Below are positions 11,493 through 24,512 of a stretch of 64,000 bases of DNA, piece after piece. The stretch covers positions 7,750,001-7,814,000 of the forward strand of contig NC_079515.1 of assembly GCF_000801105.2 (NCBI RefSeq). The letters run 5' to 3'. Numbering within the stretch: position 1 is the stretch's first letter; each line of letters starts with the position of its first letter. The stretch is from Raphanus sativus (lineage: Eukaryota > Streptophyta > Magnoliopsida > Brassicales > Brassicaceae). A model generated the notes under the pieces. It was not told where the DNA came from and searched no databases. It saw nothing but the letters and a program-made list of their open reading frames with translations. A program made the position numbers and the translations under genes.

Positions 11493-12605
11493 CTAAAAAG
11501 GTCTGACGCTTTGTGTTGAACGATCCATGTATTGAAAACCAGGCGGTGCTCTTTGTGTCGGATATTGAACAAACTGCTGCGAAAAACCATTGGGGTTGTT
11601 GATGTTGTTGTTGTAGCCGAACATGTCCACGTTAGTCCCAGTTCCTTGCGTCCAAAGCAACCCTGAATAATCTTCACCGTTCATGTTGTTGATGGAAGTT
11701 TCTTGCGGTCCAAGAAAGCCAGAGTAGTCTTCCATATTGTAACAGTTCTGTTGAAACAGGTTTGGGAAAACATTAGCACAGTTGGTGTTGATGCTGTTAT
11801 AGGGTAACATGTTCATGCTCAGGATCTCATCCAAACCACTTTCTTGTACGCCAAGTAACCTCGAGTAACTTCCCATATTCGGATTCTGGTGCATCGCCAG
11901 TGAATTCGGTATCGGAGCCAGAGATTGCGCTTGGTTAAAAGCTGATGTAGATGGAAGTTGCGGTAACGTACTGATTCCATGGTTATACATATCCATAGAA
12001 ACCTGGTTCGAATGTTGTTGAAGATGTTTCATCCTAGGAGTGGTAGTAGTAGTAATCATCTGTTCTTGACCAGCCATGTTCGTGTAGTGCACATTCCTCT
12101 GTCTCTGAGATTCAACAAGACCTCGAATCCTATGTTGCAGTTTGGTTTGAGTACACTCCAAGGACTGAATCAAATCCGTGAGCTGCTCCACGGAGCAATG
12201 ATCAAACCTCGGATCCCAATCCGGATACTTGCAACTGGATCCAAGTTTCACTTTCTTCTTCTTATTATTATTCTTAGAATCATCCTTATCGATCTTCTTG
12301 AGAAACTGATCAAGATCGTCTTGTCCTTTGCGCCGCTTCACATCGCTTAACTGAATGTACCTTCGAGCCATGTCTTTGACCTTCTCTCTGTCTTTAGGCC
12401 ATGTCTTAAGCTCTCCGCCTGATCCGTAGTAGATGACGCAGACTTCGATTCCACAGAGAATTGAAAGCTCTTGAGCTTTCTTGAAGACAGTCACTTGTCT
12501 TTTGGCTAAGCTTGTAGCTCTCAAAGAAGAAGTTTTCTGGACTAGGGTTTGTCGAATTCGCGATGAAGACGAAGAAGGTAAACAAGACAAAGAAGAAGAA
12601 GACAT
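11493..12605 (-). CDS. AGL103: Type I MADS-box transcription factor, AGL103-like
   Basis: A single 370-codon exon, intronless as type I MADS genes usually are. A divergent MADS domain lies near residues 14-75 (RIRQTLVQKTSSLRATSLAK, then RQVTVFKKAQELSILCGIEV, then CVIYYGSGGELKTWP). It is followed by a basic Lys/Asn-rich linker and a long Gln/Asn-rich tail containing repeated YSxLLGxQE-like units (YSRLLGVQE, YSGFLGPQE, YSGLLWTQG). There is no K-domain. Proteins of this class act as nuclear regulators in female gametophyte and endosperm. The start was chosen at MSSSSLSC. A TATATATA box at about 12671-12680 lies some 65 bases upstream, so earlier in-frame ATGs are unlikely. Position next to UNG matches At3g18650 (AGL103, M-beta class). 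Confidence 0.85.
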   Translation of the reverse strand: MSSSSLSCLPSSSSSRIRQTLVQKTSSLRATSLAKRQVTVFKKAQELSILCGIEVCVIYYGSGGELKTWPKDREKVKDMARRYIQLSDVKRRKGQDDLDQFLKKIDKDDSKNNNKKKKVKLGSSCKYPDWDPRFDHCSVEQLTDLIQSLECTQTKLQHRIRGLVESQRQRNVHYTNMAGQEQMITTTTTPRMKHLQQHSNQVSMDMYNHGISTLPQLPSTSAFNQAQSLAPIPNSLAMHQNPNMGSYSRLLGVQESGLDEILSMNMLPYNSINTNCANVFPNLFQQNCYNMEDYSGFLGPQETSINNMNGEDYSGLLWTQGTGTNVDMFGYNNNINNPNGFSQQFVQYPTQRAPPGFQYMDRSTQSVRPF

Positions 12606-13294
12606 CGTTCTGTAACTGTGTATTGAATGGAAAGAGTTGTGATTGTTATTATGTTCGAGATTAGGGAACATATATATACAAAACATAAATCGAGATTTTC
12701 TATTTTCGGTGCCCTTCTGTCGCTTTTGGGTCATTAATGTCGAAAGATCATTAATGATTTATGAAATATTCGGTTTACTTTTTATAGTATATATGATTTC
12801 CATTTCAATAGATTTTGATGCTAACAATATGTCTTTCGGCTAAATAATTAGGAAATCTTTACATATATACAGGTTATATGTATAATGTATGCATGTTACA
12901 CAAGTACACAACGACCGACTAATTTGGAAACTTGAGCATGATGTCATTGTTTAATTTACGTTATTTAACTACAAGTCTATATGTCGTCAAAAAAAGAAAC
13001 CACAAGTCTATATATCTACTATATTTTCCCTATATAATTTGAATTTTGCTAACATTATTTTGCCTTTTCAACTATGTATATATAAGAAATAAATAGTAAC
13101 CTAAAAATGTACTGTAAATACATGATGTAGACGATATGTGTTTCATTATTTTTTTTTAATTTACAAAAGAAAAAAATATTCCAATTAAAAATAAAAATAT
13201 AGAAAAATTAGTTATACATCTGATATTTACCTAATCTCACAGAAAAAAAAAACTCATGGAATTCATTAATATGTGTTTGTGTCTATGTATCTCG

Positions 13295-14105
13295 TCACAA
13301 GTTATGGCCGGGAAGCGAGGATCTCCGGACGGTGGTGATGGCTGGTGGTGTAGGTACAAACGAGTCATAGTCGGTCAAGTTTGATTATCCCCAATGCCGC
13401 AACATGCATTTCCAATTACACAATTTATCGATGCAAATCTTGAATCTCAGGTCATTTACTCTTATTTTCCAGTGGCCGTCGGCATAGTTCGCAGCCTCGG
13501 CTTGCCGGCGATCATATTCCAACCGAGCCTTTTGCTTGGATCGCAAGTAAAAAAATCGATGAAGCTCCTACAAAACATCATCACACATTTGCTAACTCAC
13601 CTCAAGTTTTCGTATAAACAGAGAAAAATGTTATATCTAATTTTTTTTTGCGGATTAATTAGTGTATTTCTTTCTTTTAATAAAAAACAATAAATTGTTA
13701 TGTATAAATGTTATAAAAGTAATATTATTCAAATCACTTCAAAATTGAGTAATGGAATGATTGTTTGATGTTAAAAAAAAACTATAAAGATTGCTCAACG
13801 CCCAAAATGATGTGTATGCAAGTTACAAAAAAAAATGATGTGTATTAGGAGTTAGTTAGGGTTTAAGACAAAGATTTGGTCGTGTGATGTATCATACCTG
13901 TGGCATTGCGTCGTGGACCATCCACCATCGTGGGTGAGCAATATTCGTGGCGAACTCAACGAATATGTCAGAGTTGAAGTTACAGTCATAGACTCATAGT
14001 CATGGTAACATAGCCACGGCTTCATTCCCAGGTAATGAAGAACATAAAGAATCGGTGGCTCCACTCCAAACAACTCTGTTTTCTTGCGTTTCACGTCAAT
14101 TCCCC
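13295..14105 (-). pseudogene. GUX1: GUX1 (PGSIP1) xylan glucuronosyltransferase remnant
   Basis: Only the last two exons of a GUX1-type gene survive. The penultimate exon (about 13898-14105) reads LYVLHYLGMKPWLCY and, in a shifted frame, NSDIFVEFATNIAHPRWWMV then HDAMPQ before a GT donor. A short local duplication (TATGAGTC / TATGACTG near 13985-14005) causes the frameshift. The last exon (13295 to about 13552) reads RSKQKARLEYDRRQAEAANY, then ADGHWKIRV and CIDKLCNW, then a premature stop after LRHWG; the normal tail PPAITTVRRSSLPGHNL follows it. The glycosyltransferase catalytic domain is gone. Intact GUX1 adds glucuronic acid to xylan in the Golgi. Position between AGL103 and the ankyrin gene matches At3g18660. 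Confidence 0.88.
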
Positions 14106-14295
14106 AACCCAAAAATGTTTCAAGAAATTCATGTATTCTCATATCAAACACAACACAATAATATATCACATTCTATTTTAGATGGTATCAAAACTGATGG
14201 TATCAGAGCCGATGGTGTTTGGTCCAGGCTCCAGCATATGATTTTCCACATAAACGTTTCTTACCTATGTAGCATGTACAAGTAGTCCATATTGT

Positions 14296-14434
14296 TGTAG
14301 TATGTCCGAGATGTTGGATTTAGGCAGTTTCCGTTGGATCGTTTCCCATTCATATTTCGAGGAAGCCTATTAGAATCTAACATGAGCTATTTTTTAGGTG
14401 TGAGTTAGACCTATTACTAACATGGTATCAGAGT
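14296..14434 (+). mobile_element. Possible LTR-end relic with tRNA-Met primer-binding-like site
   Basis: TGGTATCAGAG at 14423-14433 matches the start of the initiator-tRNA-Met primer-binding site used by many plant LTR elements and directly follows ACTAACA, which could close an LTR opening near 14296 (TGTAGTATGTCC). No coding sequence or second LTR is nearby, so this would be only a remnant. The same motif occurs at 14196-14206. Confidence 0.35.
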
Positions 14435-14468
14435 AATCAAATTTTAAGGATCAAAATTAAAACTTCCG

Positions 14469-14532
14469 CAAGTTTTGAGATTTGATGATGCTTATTATCT
14501 CAAGTTTTGAGATTTGATGATGCTTATTATCT
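14469..14532 (+). repeat. Perfect 32-bp tandem duplication
   Basis: The unit starting CAAGTTTTGAGATTTG at 14469-14500 is repeated without change at 14501-14532. It is probably a recent slippage or repair event in non-coding sequence. Confidence 0.95.
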
Positions 14533-14678
14533 ATCGCTGGTATTGGCTATGTTGAAAGAAGATGGTGATGATACCTACAATGACATGTTTAATCTTTAGA
14601 TATTCTTACCATATTTACATTAAGTGTTTAGGAAAGTTAATATTATGCTATATTAGCACTATATAGCATAATATTAAC

Positions 14679-15774
14679 GCTGCAAGTTCACTACAAAGAC
14701 CACCAGGTCCTCAGCAACAAATCGTGACCCCCCTGCAGACAATGAGTTCAACTGGTTTAGAGAAGTCTGGAATGTTAAAACAGCACCAAAACTCAAGCTC
14801 TTTCTCTGGTCCCTCCTCCAAGGAGCCTTACCTCTTGGTGTGGAACTACAGCGTAGAGGTATGACCACGGCAGCTCACTGTCCCCGCTGCAAGGAGGTTG
14901 AGACTGCAATGCACGTCTTCTTCAAGTGCCCCTTCGCGAAGGAGGTGTGGAACCAGGCGCCTTTGGCTCACTCAGTTCACATAGCTGATAACCAAAATCT
15001 TAAGGCTTCAATGGTCCTCTTCAGAACGACATCATGCCTTCCACCGACTGGAGTAAGAGTGCCGATTCTTCCATGGATTTGTTGGTTCCTGTGGACAGCA
15101 AGAAATAAATTAATCTTCGAAAACAGAACCAACAGTCCTATGGAGGTAATGACAAAAGCAATGGCAGCAGCTAGAGAATGGGATCAAGCGCAAATCATAG
15201 AGAACCCAAGAATGATCAATTCCTTACCTGCCCAAGCTCATCCAAGACAAAGAGCAAGATCAATGGCAACACCCGTATGTTTCGTCGACGCGGCTTGGAA
15301 CCAATCTTCAAAGACAGCAGGTGTCGCGTGGTTAATCACCAGAGAGGGCTCGATCCCTCCTCTGTCGGGCTCCAAGATCATCGAGAACGTTTCCACTCCC
15401 CTAACGGCTGAAGCCCTAGCTCTCTGCAACGGCCTCCGTCAAGCGATAGATCTTGGCCTCTCCTCGGTCATCGTCTACTCCGATTGCGCAACGCTCATCA
15501 GAGCAATCGTCTCCAAAGACCAGATCAAAGAGATCTATGGCACTCTTCAGGATATCAAAAGTCTCTCTGCGTTCTTTGTTTCTATCGTCTTCCAGTTCGT
15601 CCCTCGTTCTCAGAACAGGGAAACTGATTTCATTGCAAAACAGGCCCTTAAGGCCCATTGTCTTTCTTCATTTCATCTGGGCTAGCCTCCTTGTGGGCTT
15701 ATAAACCTTTTTGTTTCCTCTCTTTTGCTTTAATATATTTCTTGGTTGTTCAAAAAAAAAAAAAAAAAAAAAAA
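14679..15774 (+). mobile_element. 5'-truncated LINE (3' end of non-LTR retrotransposon)
   Basis: The element ends in an A-run at about 15752-15774 and is flanked by an 11-bp target-site duplication, AGCACTATATA (14655-14665 and 15774-15784). Its body holds the 3' part of a LINE ORF2, so reverse transcription stopped early, the usual fate of LINE insertions. The 5' junction carries an unusual inverted copy of the flank (see findings). Confidence 0.88.
14682..15685 (+). pseudogene. LINE ORF2 C-terminus: zf-RVT plus RNase H-like domain
   Basis: An open frame runs from the truncated 5' end to a stop at 15685. It first encodes a zinc-binding reverse-transcriptase region (FREVWNVKTAPKLKLFLW, then CPRCKEVETAMHVFFKCPFA, then EVWNQAP and WFLWTARNKLIFE). 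A plant-type RNase H fold follows (CFVDAAWN, GVAWLI, TAEALALCNGL, VYSDCATLI, FVPRSQNRETDFIAKQA) with the acidic residues at the expected places. Endonuclease and RT catalytic domains are missing, so it cannot move by itself. No internal stop has accumulated, so the insertion is fairly young. Confidence 0.85.
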
Positions 15775-15784
15775 GCACTATATA

Positions 15785-16435
15785 TATTTTTTTCTTTTTT
15801 TAACACTATATATATGCATATTGTATTTTCATATCAAACATAACATAATAATATATCATATTTTATTATACTTTACAACATCTTTATCCGACTTGGTGAA
15901 TCGGTGACACAACGACACTATTACTATAACATATATCACTTAACTACAAACTTGAACAATTGATGTTAGTCGTAACTCGTAACATCAATACGACTTGTTA
16001 ACGTACGGATTGAAACGATGCAATGTATATCTTATGTAAACGTACAGATTACTGTATCACAATAACATATACTATGGCATAATGGCAATTGCTCTACTAA
16101 ATAACCAAAGAAGTAGATGGACTTTATGTCACACATATATAGAAGAGAAGAAAGAACCAAGTGTGCATATTCTATGTTCTAGAATGAACACTCATATTGA
16201 ACTTAGTCCTGTGATTCTTCAAGAACATCTCATACTTCTACTCGTAGTAAAAAATACATCTTTTATTTATCCATTATTTCAACTACTTGTTTAGTCGGAC
16301 AAACAAACAAAAAAACTCGATAACTCTATTAAATGAATAGAAACTTGGTCGAGCAAACTTCTGATGATCACATAAATGAATAGCTCCGGCTGTGTTCCAT
16401 AACATTGGCTAGAGTGATAAATATTCATATCAACA
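15785..16435. other. Intergenic, no gene seen
   Basis: AT-rich sequence between the LINE and the 3' end of the ankyrin gene. A TATATATGCATA stretch near 15805 follows the LINE target duplication. The last 100-150 bases are probably 3' UTR of the ankyrin gene. Confidence 0.5.
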
Positions 16436-18973
16436 TCATTTTCTCCAGCAGCGCTTAGACATTCGCTGCGACTCGCGAGGCTTGTCAAAAACCCTAGGGA
16501 AGTAAGTCGAGCAGAAGATCTCAAGTAGCACAGGAAACTGAAGAACACCGAACATCCCAATCGGGACAACCGCGAGCACCATAAACTGAGCAGAAACCAA
16601 GGGTGTTCTACCTTTAACCAGAGTCATAAGCGTCACGACAAAACTCACCATCATTGTCGTCATCGACAGAAACAAAGTCGCAAGACCCACGATCAGTTTC
16701 GTCGGAAGCGATCTAAGGAAGTCCTCCTCGCGGTAACGAGACTTAAGAATGCCGAGGAACATGAGCAGAGACATGCATGAGGTGAAGAGAGATATAGCGT
16801 CTGAGATGAGGAAGGTCATGAATAGTTTGCCATGGCCGTCGTAACTATTGGGGACAGTAAACGCCGAGGAGAACATCATTGTGGTGATTAGAGCCGCCAC
16901 GACTGTACAAGAAGTAGCTGTGTCTTTCATCCATTTCTCTCCTTGGTCCACTAGATCCTTGTGCTGGTCTTTAAAGAGAGCCTGTGGGGTTTTCTTCTGC
17001 TTTAAGTTAACCATTTTTCGATGCTTCGGTTGCACTAGCCTCTCCACTTCCTGTAAACAAGACACCGGTATTGGATTATGTTACTAATAAACGTGAATTA
17101 AGTACAAACAATAAAAAATGTGAATGAATAATTTATAATCATTCGGTCGGCGGTCCAGCCAAATGGTTCAAAATATTTTTACTGGTACATTGAGATTTAG
17201 CCTATTCCAGAATCAACAGATTCTTACAATTATGTCAAAATCAGAGATTCACAGATATCTAGACAGAATTGTAATTCCAGCTTCCTTGTTGCAAATAAAA
17301 AAAGTATACCTAGTTTCGTGTGCAGCAAGAAACAGTTATATATAAGTATGTTATCACCTTAAACCACTGTAGCTCCCTTTGCATCTGAAGAGCAGCACCT
17401 GGAATGAGATTAAGCCGTGAAACTGGGGCTTTATAAGCGGCGTGATGAAGCATATTGTTATGGAGTTTGTCCCAAGCTGTGGCAAGGATGTTTTTCTTGG
17501 CACCCATTTTGTAAATGAGGCTAAAGATCTTCTCTTGTCTATGGCTTACCGCATAGAAAAAGAGGTTAAGACCGTAATTATCTTTGAACCATACAATATC
17601 AGGATAATGCTTCATCACTTCCTCGATATACTCGACAATACCATTCTCTACCGCCTTGAAGAGGGCTTGGTTGAGACCAGCATTCTTCTGTTGAGTGGCG
17701 TCGAAGTTAGGTATCTCTTGGCAGATACAGTTTAGTATCTCTTTGGCTTGAGCATGCCCTAGCTTTAGTTTGTATACTTTTCTTATGTGTGGAACTGTCA
17801 ATAAAAAAACATTATCATCTAAGACTAATCAAAATAAACAACTAGAACTAATAACTTGAGATGATTTTGTACCACTTACAAAAAAATCTGAGGTATTTTA
17901 ACAACTTCTGAATCCAATTATGATCTTGTGATTTCATGTATTGATGGTGATGATGATTCAGACCATCATGAGGGTTAATAATCTTCTCTATGTGAATACC
18001 TATAAGAAATTAAGACCATGAGTTTAAAGATCTAAAGGTAAAGCCTAATAACTAACATTATATATATTTAAACTTCATATAATACTCACAAGAATATACC
18101 CAACGTTGCCAAAATGTAAGATGGGTACCGCTAGGGAACGCACAAGGCGTTTGAGCAAGCGCAATGATCGCTGTATCGTTATCGCTGTCCCTAGTATAAG
18201 CCAGCTTAGGATACCTCTGAATCAGATCCAAAGCAATACCTTTATACATACGCCACATTAGCCCCATGCCCACATCATATATATATGAACATATAGTACA
18301 TACAAATGTTTTTTTTTTGTAACACACATACAAATGTTTATATCATTAGAAACTTACCATATAGTCCATCGACAATACAATTGGTCACGAGCATCGCTCC
18401 GTTCTTGCCCTTATGTTCATCAGACTCATCACAAGGATCAAGATCACTGAGAAGTGTGCGACTGTAAAGATACCGAACCAAATCTTTGTGACCGTACAAC
18501 GACGCCAACACGATCGGTATATGTTCTTTCGCATTCCGAACACTAACCAAACAAGGGCATTTGTTTACCAAACACTCTGCGATTCTAACGATCCCACCAG
18601 TAGCCGCATAAGCAAGCGCCGTGTACCCGTCATCGTTCTTGATCACCAACTCTTGCACTGGATTGTGAATTCGTTTAACGATCTCTTCCACGATCTTGAT
18701 GTGACCCGACAAAACAGCTTTGTGGATTGGTCTGTCTCCGTTAGAGGTTAAGCTTGCGGTTAAAGCCTCAGGGTTTCGGTCCAAGAATTCTTTCGTGGCT
18801 TCCAAGTTACCACTGTCTATGTTTTTGAAGAGGACGAGATTAGTCGAATTCTCTTGTGGTAGCTCGTGTGGTTCATCGAACTGCATACTATCTGACCGGA
18901 AGCTTCCGCGGCCGGTTTCTGATCGTATAGTGTCAGCTCTGAAACCTCTGGGATAGCCTTTTTCGGTATCCAT
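16436..18973 (-). CDS. Ankyrin-repeat membrane protein with PGG domain
   Basis: Five exons (18358-18973, 18090-18239, 17880-17999, 17358-17794, 16436-17050) join in frame to 645 residues. Ankyrin repeats fill the first part (DRPIHKAVLSGHIKIVEEIV, DGYTALAYAATGGIVRIAE) and resume near 320-430 (ALFKAVENGIVEYIEEVM, LLHHAAYKAP-like). The C-terminal PGG domain starts about residue 455 (HKDLVDQGEKWMKDTATSC, then TVVAALITTMMFSSAFTVP) and has four hydrophobic segments. Relatives such as ACD6 and ITN1 act at plasma or internal membranes in defence or stress signalling; the exact role here is unknown. The start MDTEKGYPRGF was chosen because upstream codons show no conservation. Position matches At3g18670. 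Confidence 0.88.
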
Positions 18974-20421
18974 TTCTAGGTTGCTTCTCCCACAAGAAAA
19001 TAGATGATATATTAGTGTGTATATGTAAACTTGGTCGTATATAATTTCTTCAAAAGGAAACACAAGACAGAGATTTAAATGTCTTACAGTGGTAACTTGT
19101 CTTTAAAGAAAGGTTTAAAAGAACAAGAAAAGGAAGACATGAATTAAAGCAGAAAAATACCTTTAGATAGCCATATATTTTTTTAATCAAAAATATATCA
19201 CTTGAAAATTAAAATGACTAGATGTTTCATTAAATAGGTAAATATATACTTATACCCCTAAAGTTAACTAATATAGATCTTAGGTTTTAGAGTTAAGAGG
19301 TGAGATTTTAGAGTAAATTTAAAATAAAAAATATTGAAAGTTTAAAATTAAAAATTTTAAAAGTGGTTTCAAAAAGTATTTTAGAATTTTTCAAAAAAAA
19401 AATTATAAAAATTCAAAAAAAAAATAAAAATATAGAAAAAAATTTAACTTAAAAACATATAATTCGAAACTATAATTTTCTTTTAAAATTTATCTGTCTT
19501 TTACCTTTTCAAAAAAGATATTTTGGTTATATTTTTTCTTGGGAATATTATCATGACAAAAACTTAAAATAATCTATTTGAGATAATTGCCTCTTTACTA
19601 AGAAGCGTTTAAGATTTTGATTTTTTTTTTGGAATAGTATTTGTTTGATTTTCTTACTTTTAACTTCTCCTAAGAATATCTTAAAGATTGAGCTTTAGTG
19701 ATAAACAATTTTAGGTCATTGCGAAGAAAGGAATCTAATTCCAGTCTTCTAACAATGTTATTGTAAGTTAACTTTTCAAAACTTGAACTTCTTGTAAAAC
19801 CTTGACATATACAGACAGCTAATCGGTTAGCCACGTTCGTGTGTTTTCTCAGTTGTCTCCATCCTCTAAGATTCCTCAAGTGCTTGTACAAGTACTGTTT
19901 GGTTCATCTCATTGGCGATACCTCGTAGAGGTAATACAGGCTGCAGCCACATTGAGGGAGGTGATCAGGTGAATCTAAGTGCATCCGCAACATGTCATCA
20001 GGACAAATAGTATTCCGCCTATTTACGTCATTACGTATGCTATGATTGTTTGCCAAAAACAAAAAAAAAATATTCCAAGATATATAAAATTGAGTGATTA
20101 TCTAAACGCCAGTTAATTTTAAAAGTATAATGCACATACATTAAACATTAGTGAGCAATATCTAATCTGATTTAAGAAATTATAATATATGTTAAAATCA
20201 TGCTTCTAGACATGTATATTTATATATTTCATTTTTAACAAAAAAAAAATTATTTCACAAAAAAATATATCAAAACACTGTTCAGCTGAGAACGACAAGT
20301 TCAACTAGGTAAATAAATTACATTCGAACCAGACCTTATCTTCGCAAACTCAAGTTCCTCCACCTTGCCGGCGACGCTTCTCAGATTCAAATTCTCTTCA
20401 TCATCTTTTCTTTCTCCAGCA
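18974..20421. other. Intergenic region with dispersed AT-rich repeat
   Basis: At about 19255-19620 lies a second copy of the AT-rich repeat seen near 2300-2560 (TTTTAGAGTTAAGAGGTGAG followed by degenerate A/T runs). A minus-strand frame at 19670-19891 (NLRGWRQLRKHTNVANRLAV) is protein-like but unrecognised and may be a gene relic. Nothing else is supported. Confidence 0.45.
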
Positions 20422-22145
<1,724 letters not shown>

Positions 22146-22396
22146 AGAAACTTAGATATTTCTTTATATAGAACTATTACTTAATATAGTATCTTAGGTC
22201 AGGAGTATCTCTCAACTCCTGTCTATATAGTTTGCAGAAACATTTTAAGATCACTATCTTAGGAATCAATGTCTGAAATTTTTGAAGTTGAATGAAGATG
22301 TTATTAGTTTACATTACAATTACACACTAACCTCTCATCTTACCCCCTTGTCTTGGGATATGTCAAAATGAATCAAAATTACATAAAACATTTCTC

Positions 22397-23041
22397 TTAA
22401 GGATCCCAAATATAATTAAAATCAGCAAAAGTTGGTGAAGCAACCAAACTAGCATAGCCAGGACTATACAATAGAAACGGGCTCATTAACCCCGCCGGAG
22501 AAAACAATCCCGGCGAGAATATTCCGGCAGAAGCTGTCGGCAGCATAGCCGGAGACGGCGAGAGTATTCCCGGAGCATAACCGCTGAACTCAGCTGCTTC
22601 TTCCATAGCCGTTGCTACTTCCACCGTCTCCTCTTTAGCCGCCGTCGTCGGTTCCTTGCCTCCTCTCGGGCTAGCATTCTCCGTCGCGGCGAGTCTCGCC
22701 GCCGGCGACACATCACCGCCGTTTCCGGATTCGAGGAAGACCCCGGAGGAGATCCCGGTGAGTCGCTGGACGACGTTCATGAAATCGGAGGCTGTGGTGT
22801 GCACGACCTTCGGGGAGACGGCGTAGATAACAACCGGCTGACGTGGAGGAGCGTAGAGCGGAGCTTGGTCGAGGTGGTGCTGCTGATGTGGAGGAGCAGG
22901 GTGCTTGGGAGGTTTCTTGATCTTGTGGGAGTCTTTGTGGACGCTGAGAGGTGAAGGACGAGGACCACAGATCCGAACCGGTCGTTTCTGGTTCTGTTGG
23001 TCGGAAGGGTTATTGCCGGTTAAATAATCCGATGGATCCAT
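22397..23041 (-). CDS. MKS1: VQ-motif protein MKS1 (MAP kinase 4 substrate)
   Basis: A single 214-codon exon. The VQ motif is FMNVVQRLTG near residues 89-98, preceded by YAVSPKVVHTTASDF; the N-terminal block RPSPLSVHKDSHKIKKP is also characteristic. The rest is Pro/Ala/Ser-rich with several SP sites (LSPSPAML, FSPGLFSP) suited to proline-directed MAP kinase phosphorylation. In Arabidopsis, MKS1 (At3g18690) bridges MPK4 and WRKY33 in the nucleus during defence signalling. The close paralogue class makes a general VQ-protein label the fallback, but neighbouring genes support MKS1. Confidence 0.9.
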   Translation of the reverse strand: MDPSDYLTGNNPSDQQNQKRPVRICGPRPSPLSVHKDSHKIKKPPKHPAPPHQQHHLDQAPLYAPPRQPVVIYAVSPKVVHTTASDFMNVVQRLTGISSGVFLESGNGGDVSPAARLAATENASPRGGKEPTTAAKEETVEVATAMEEAAEFSGYAPGILSPSPAMLPTASAGIFSPGLFSPAGLMSPFLLYSPGYASLVASPTFADFNYIWDP

Positions 23042-24384
23042 TGGGGAAAGAGAGTTTGTTTCGATCGAATTTTGGCTTCTTGTCTGTGTGTTTTAACTAG
23101 TTTGGTGTTTTGGAGTTGAAATGAATTGTTTGTTCAAACGACGAGTATATTGACCAAAACATTTTGGTTTCTTTAGACCGATTAGTTTGACTTTCAAAAT
23201 GTTGACTTTTTGCAGCCAACTAGACCTTTACAGCACATAGTCAGTTTAGGAACTTCTTTTCTCGTCTTTCCACTCAATATTTTAAAGGAAGGAATCATTG
23301 ATTCATTATCAGCGGCAACCTTTGTAATAATGTTTTTTTTTGTTTGCCGTGATCAACTTCTTTGCCCATACAATTTGCGTATATTATTTGTGATCATTTA
23401 TAATAGGATGACTGTGTTACATGATATGTTTCGGCATTAAAGTTAACCTAAGAGTCTAAGACCTATTAACATGTGCTGTAACATGTGTTGAAGTATAGTG
23501 TATCATGTTTTATTATATTCAATGGGATTATGTTTATTTAAATATCAGAATATTTAGGGTTTGTTCGATGTATATTATCACCTAAAAAATTGTGGCTGAT
23601 CTCTACTTAAAACTGATAAAGAATGTTAGATAAACATAAGTTCAAAATGTTGGAAAAAGGAAGAAAGTTCAAAACAATCATTTATACGCTAGAATACAGC
23701 AAAAGAAACCTATTTTGTCTATTAAGGTCCATGAATATTCTCAACACCATGCTGTTTTTTTGGGTCAAATGTCAACACCATGGCCATGCTTTTTTTTCTA
23801 AGTGGATGAAGTATTAATTAGTAGTGTATTTTTCTTTTTGATCAAGTATTAGTGGTGTATAACATACTTTAACCTACGCTAGAAATTTCTTACGATGATT
23901 GGTTCGGTTATCTTTGCAAAACCTGTAATTTTTGTGATTGGTCGATTATTTTGTTGTTTCTTCTTATCAGAATATTGTTGACCCAAAAATAGAAAATGTG
24001 GGTGAACTTGGAAGTCATTTGGAAAATGGGCTTTCGTTCCTTTAAAGCCCACATCATGAATTAAGTTCAGCCCAATCAATTAGTGAATCACGTAACTCTG
24101 CTTTTTGTGTTATTGTAACCTTTTTGTATGCATGACTAGATCTTATATGGTTTTCTATGTTTGACAAAAGGAGGAAGACCAAAAACTAGTAGCGATAAAC
24201 AAAGGACAATTACAACTACAAACAACGACCTAAAGTGAAAACTAACAAACAAAAAGAAAAACAAGCCAAAGCGGACCATCTTACACCTACACCTTCAACC
24301 AGTGCTCATTTGACAAATGACATTTGACAATTAATAGGCACAACAACAATTGATTGGCCTCAATCTCAAATACCACACCAATCT
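23042..24384. other. Intergenic, no gene seen
   Basis: The MKS1 promoter side (about 23042-23230, with TTGACC and TTGACT W-box-like cores near 23151-23206) is followed by AT-rich sequence without credible coding potential. A WRKY-responsive promoter would fit MKS1's defence role, but the motifs are short. Confidence 0.35.
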
Positions 24385-24510
24385 TGGAACCTTATTCCTT
24401 TATTTTGGTTTTGTTAGCAAAATTATATAACCAACCATTTTGCTTATATCAGATTGAATGGACCATGTTTTAGACTAATCTTAGTACATGTAGTCGTCAT
24501 CTTTAATAGA
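24385..24510. repeat. Diverged duplicate of PUB29 3' flank, copy A
   Basis: This segment (GGAACCTTATTCCTTTATTT ... AACCATTTTGCTTATATCAG) closely resembles 26945-27090 in the same orientation. It pairs with the PUB29 tail relic at 26745-26830 and points to an old tandem duplication. The Helitron at 24513 sits directly against its right edge. Confidence 0.7.
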
Positions 24511-24512
24511 TA

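Noticed and set aside
14423..14434. TGGTATCAGAG as part of a tRNA gene
   Set aside because: No cloverleaf or B box around it. It fits a retroelement primer-binding-site remnant better.
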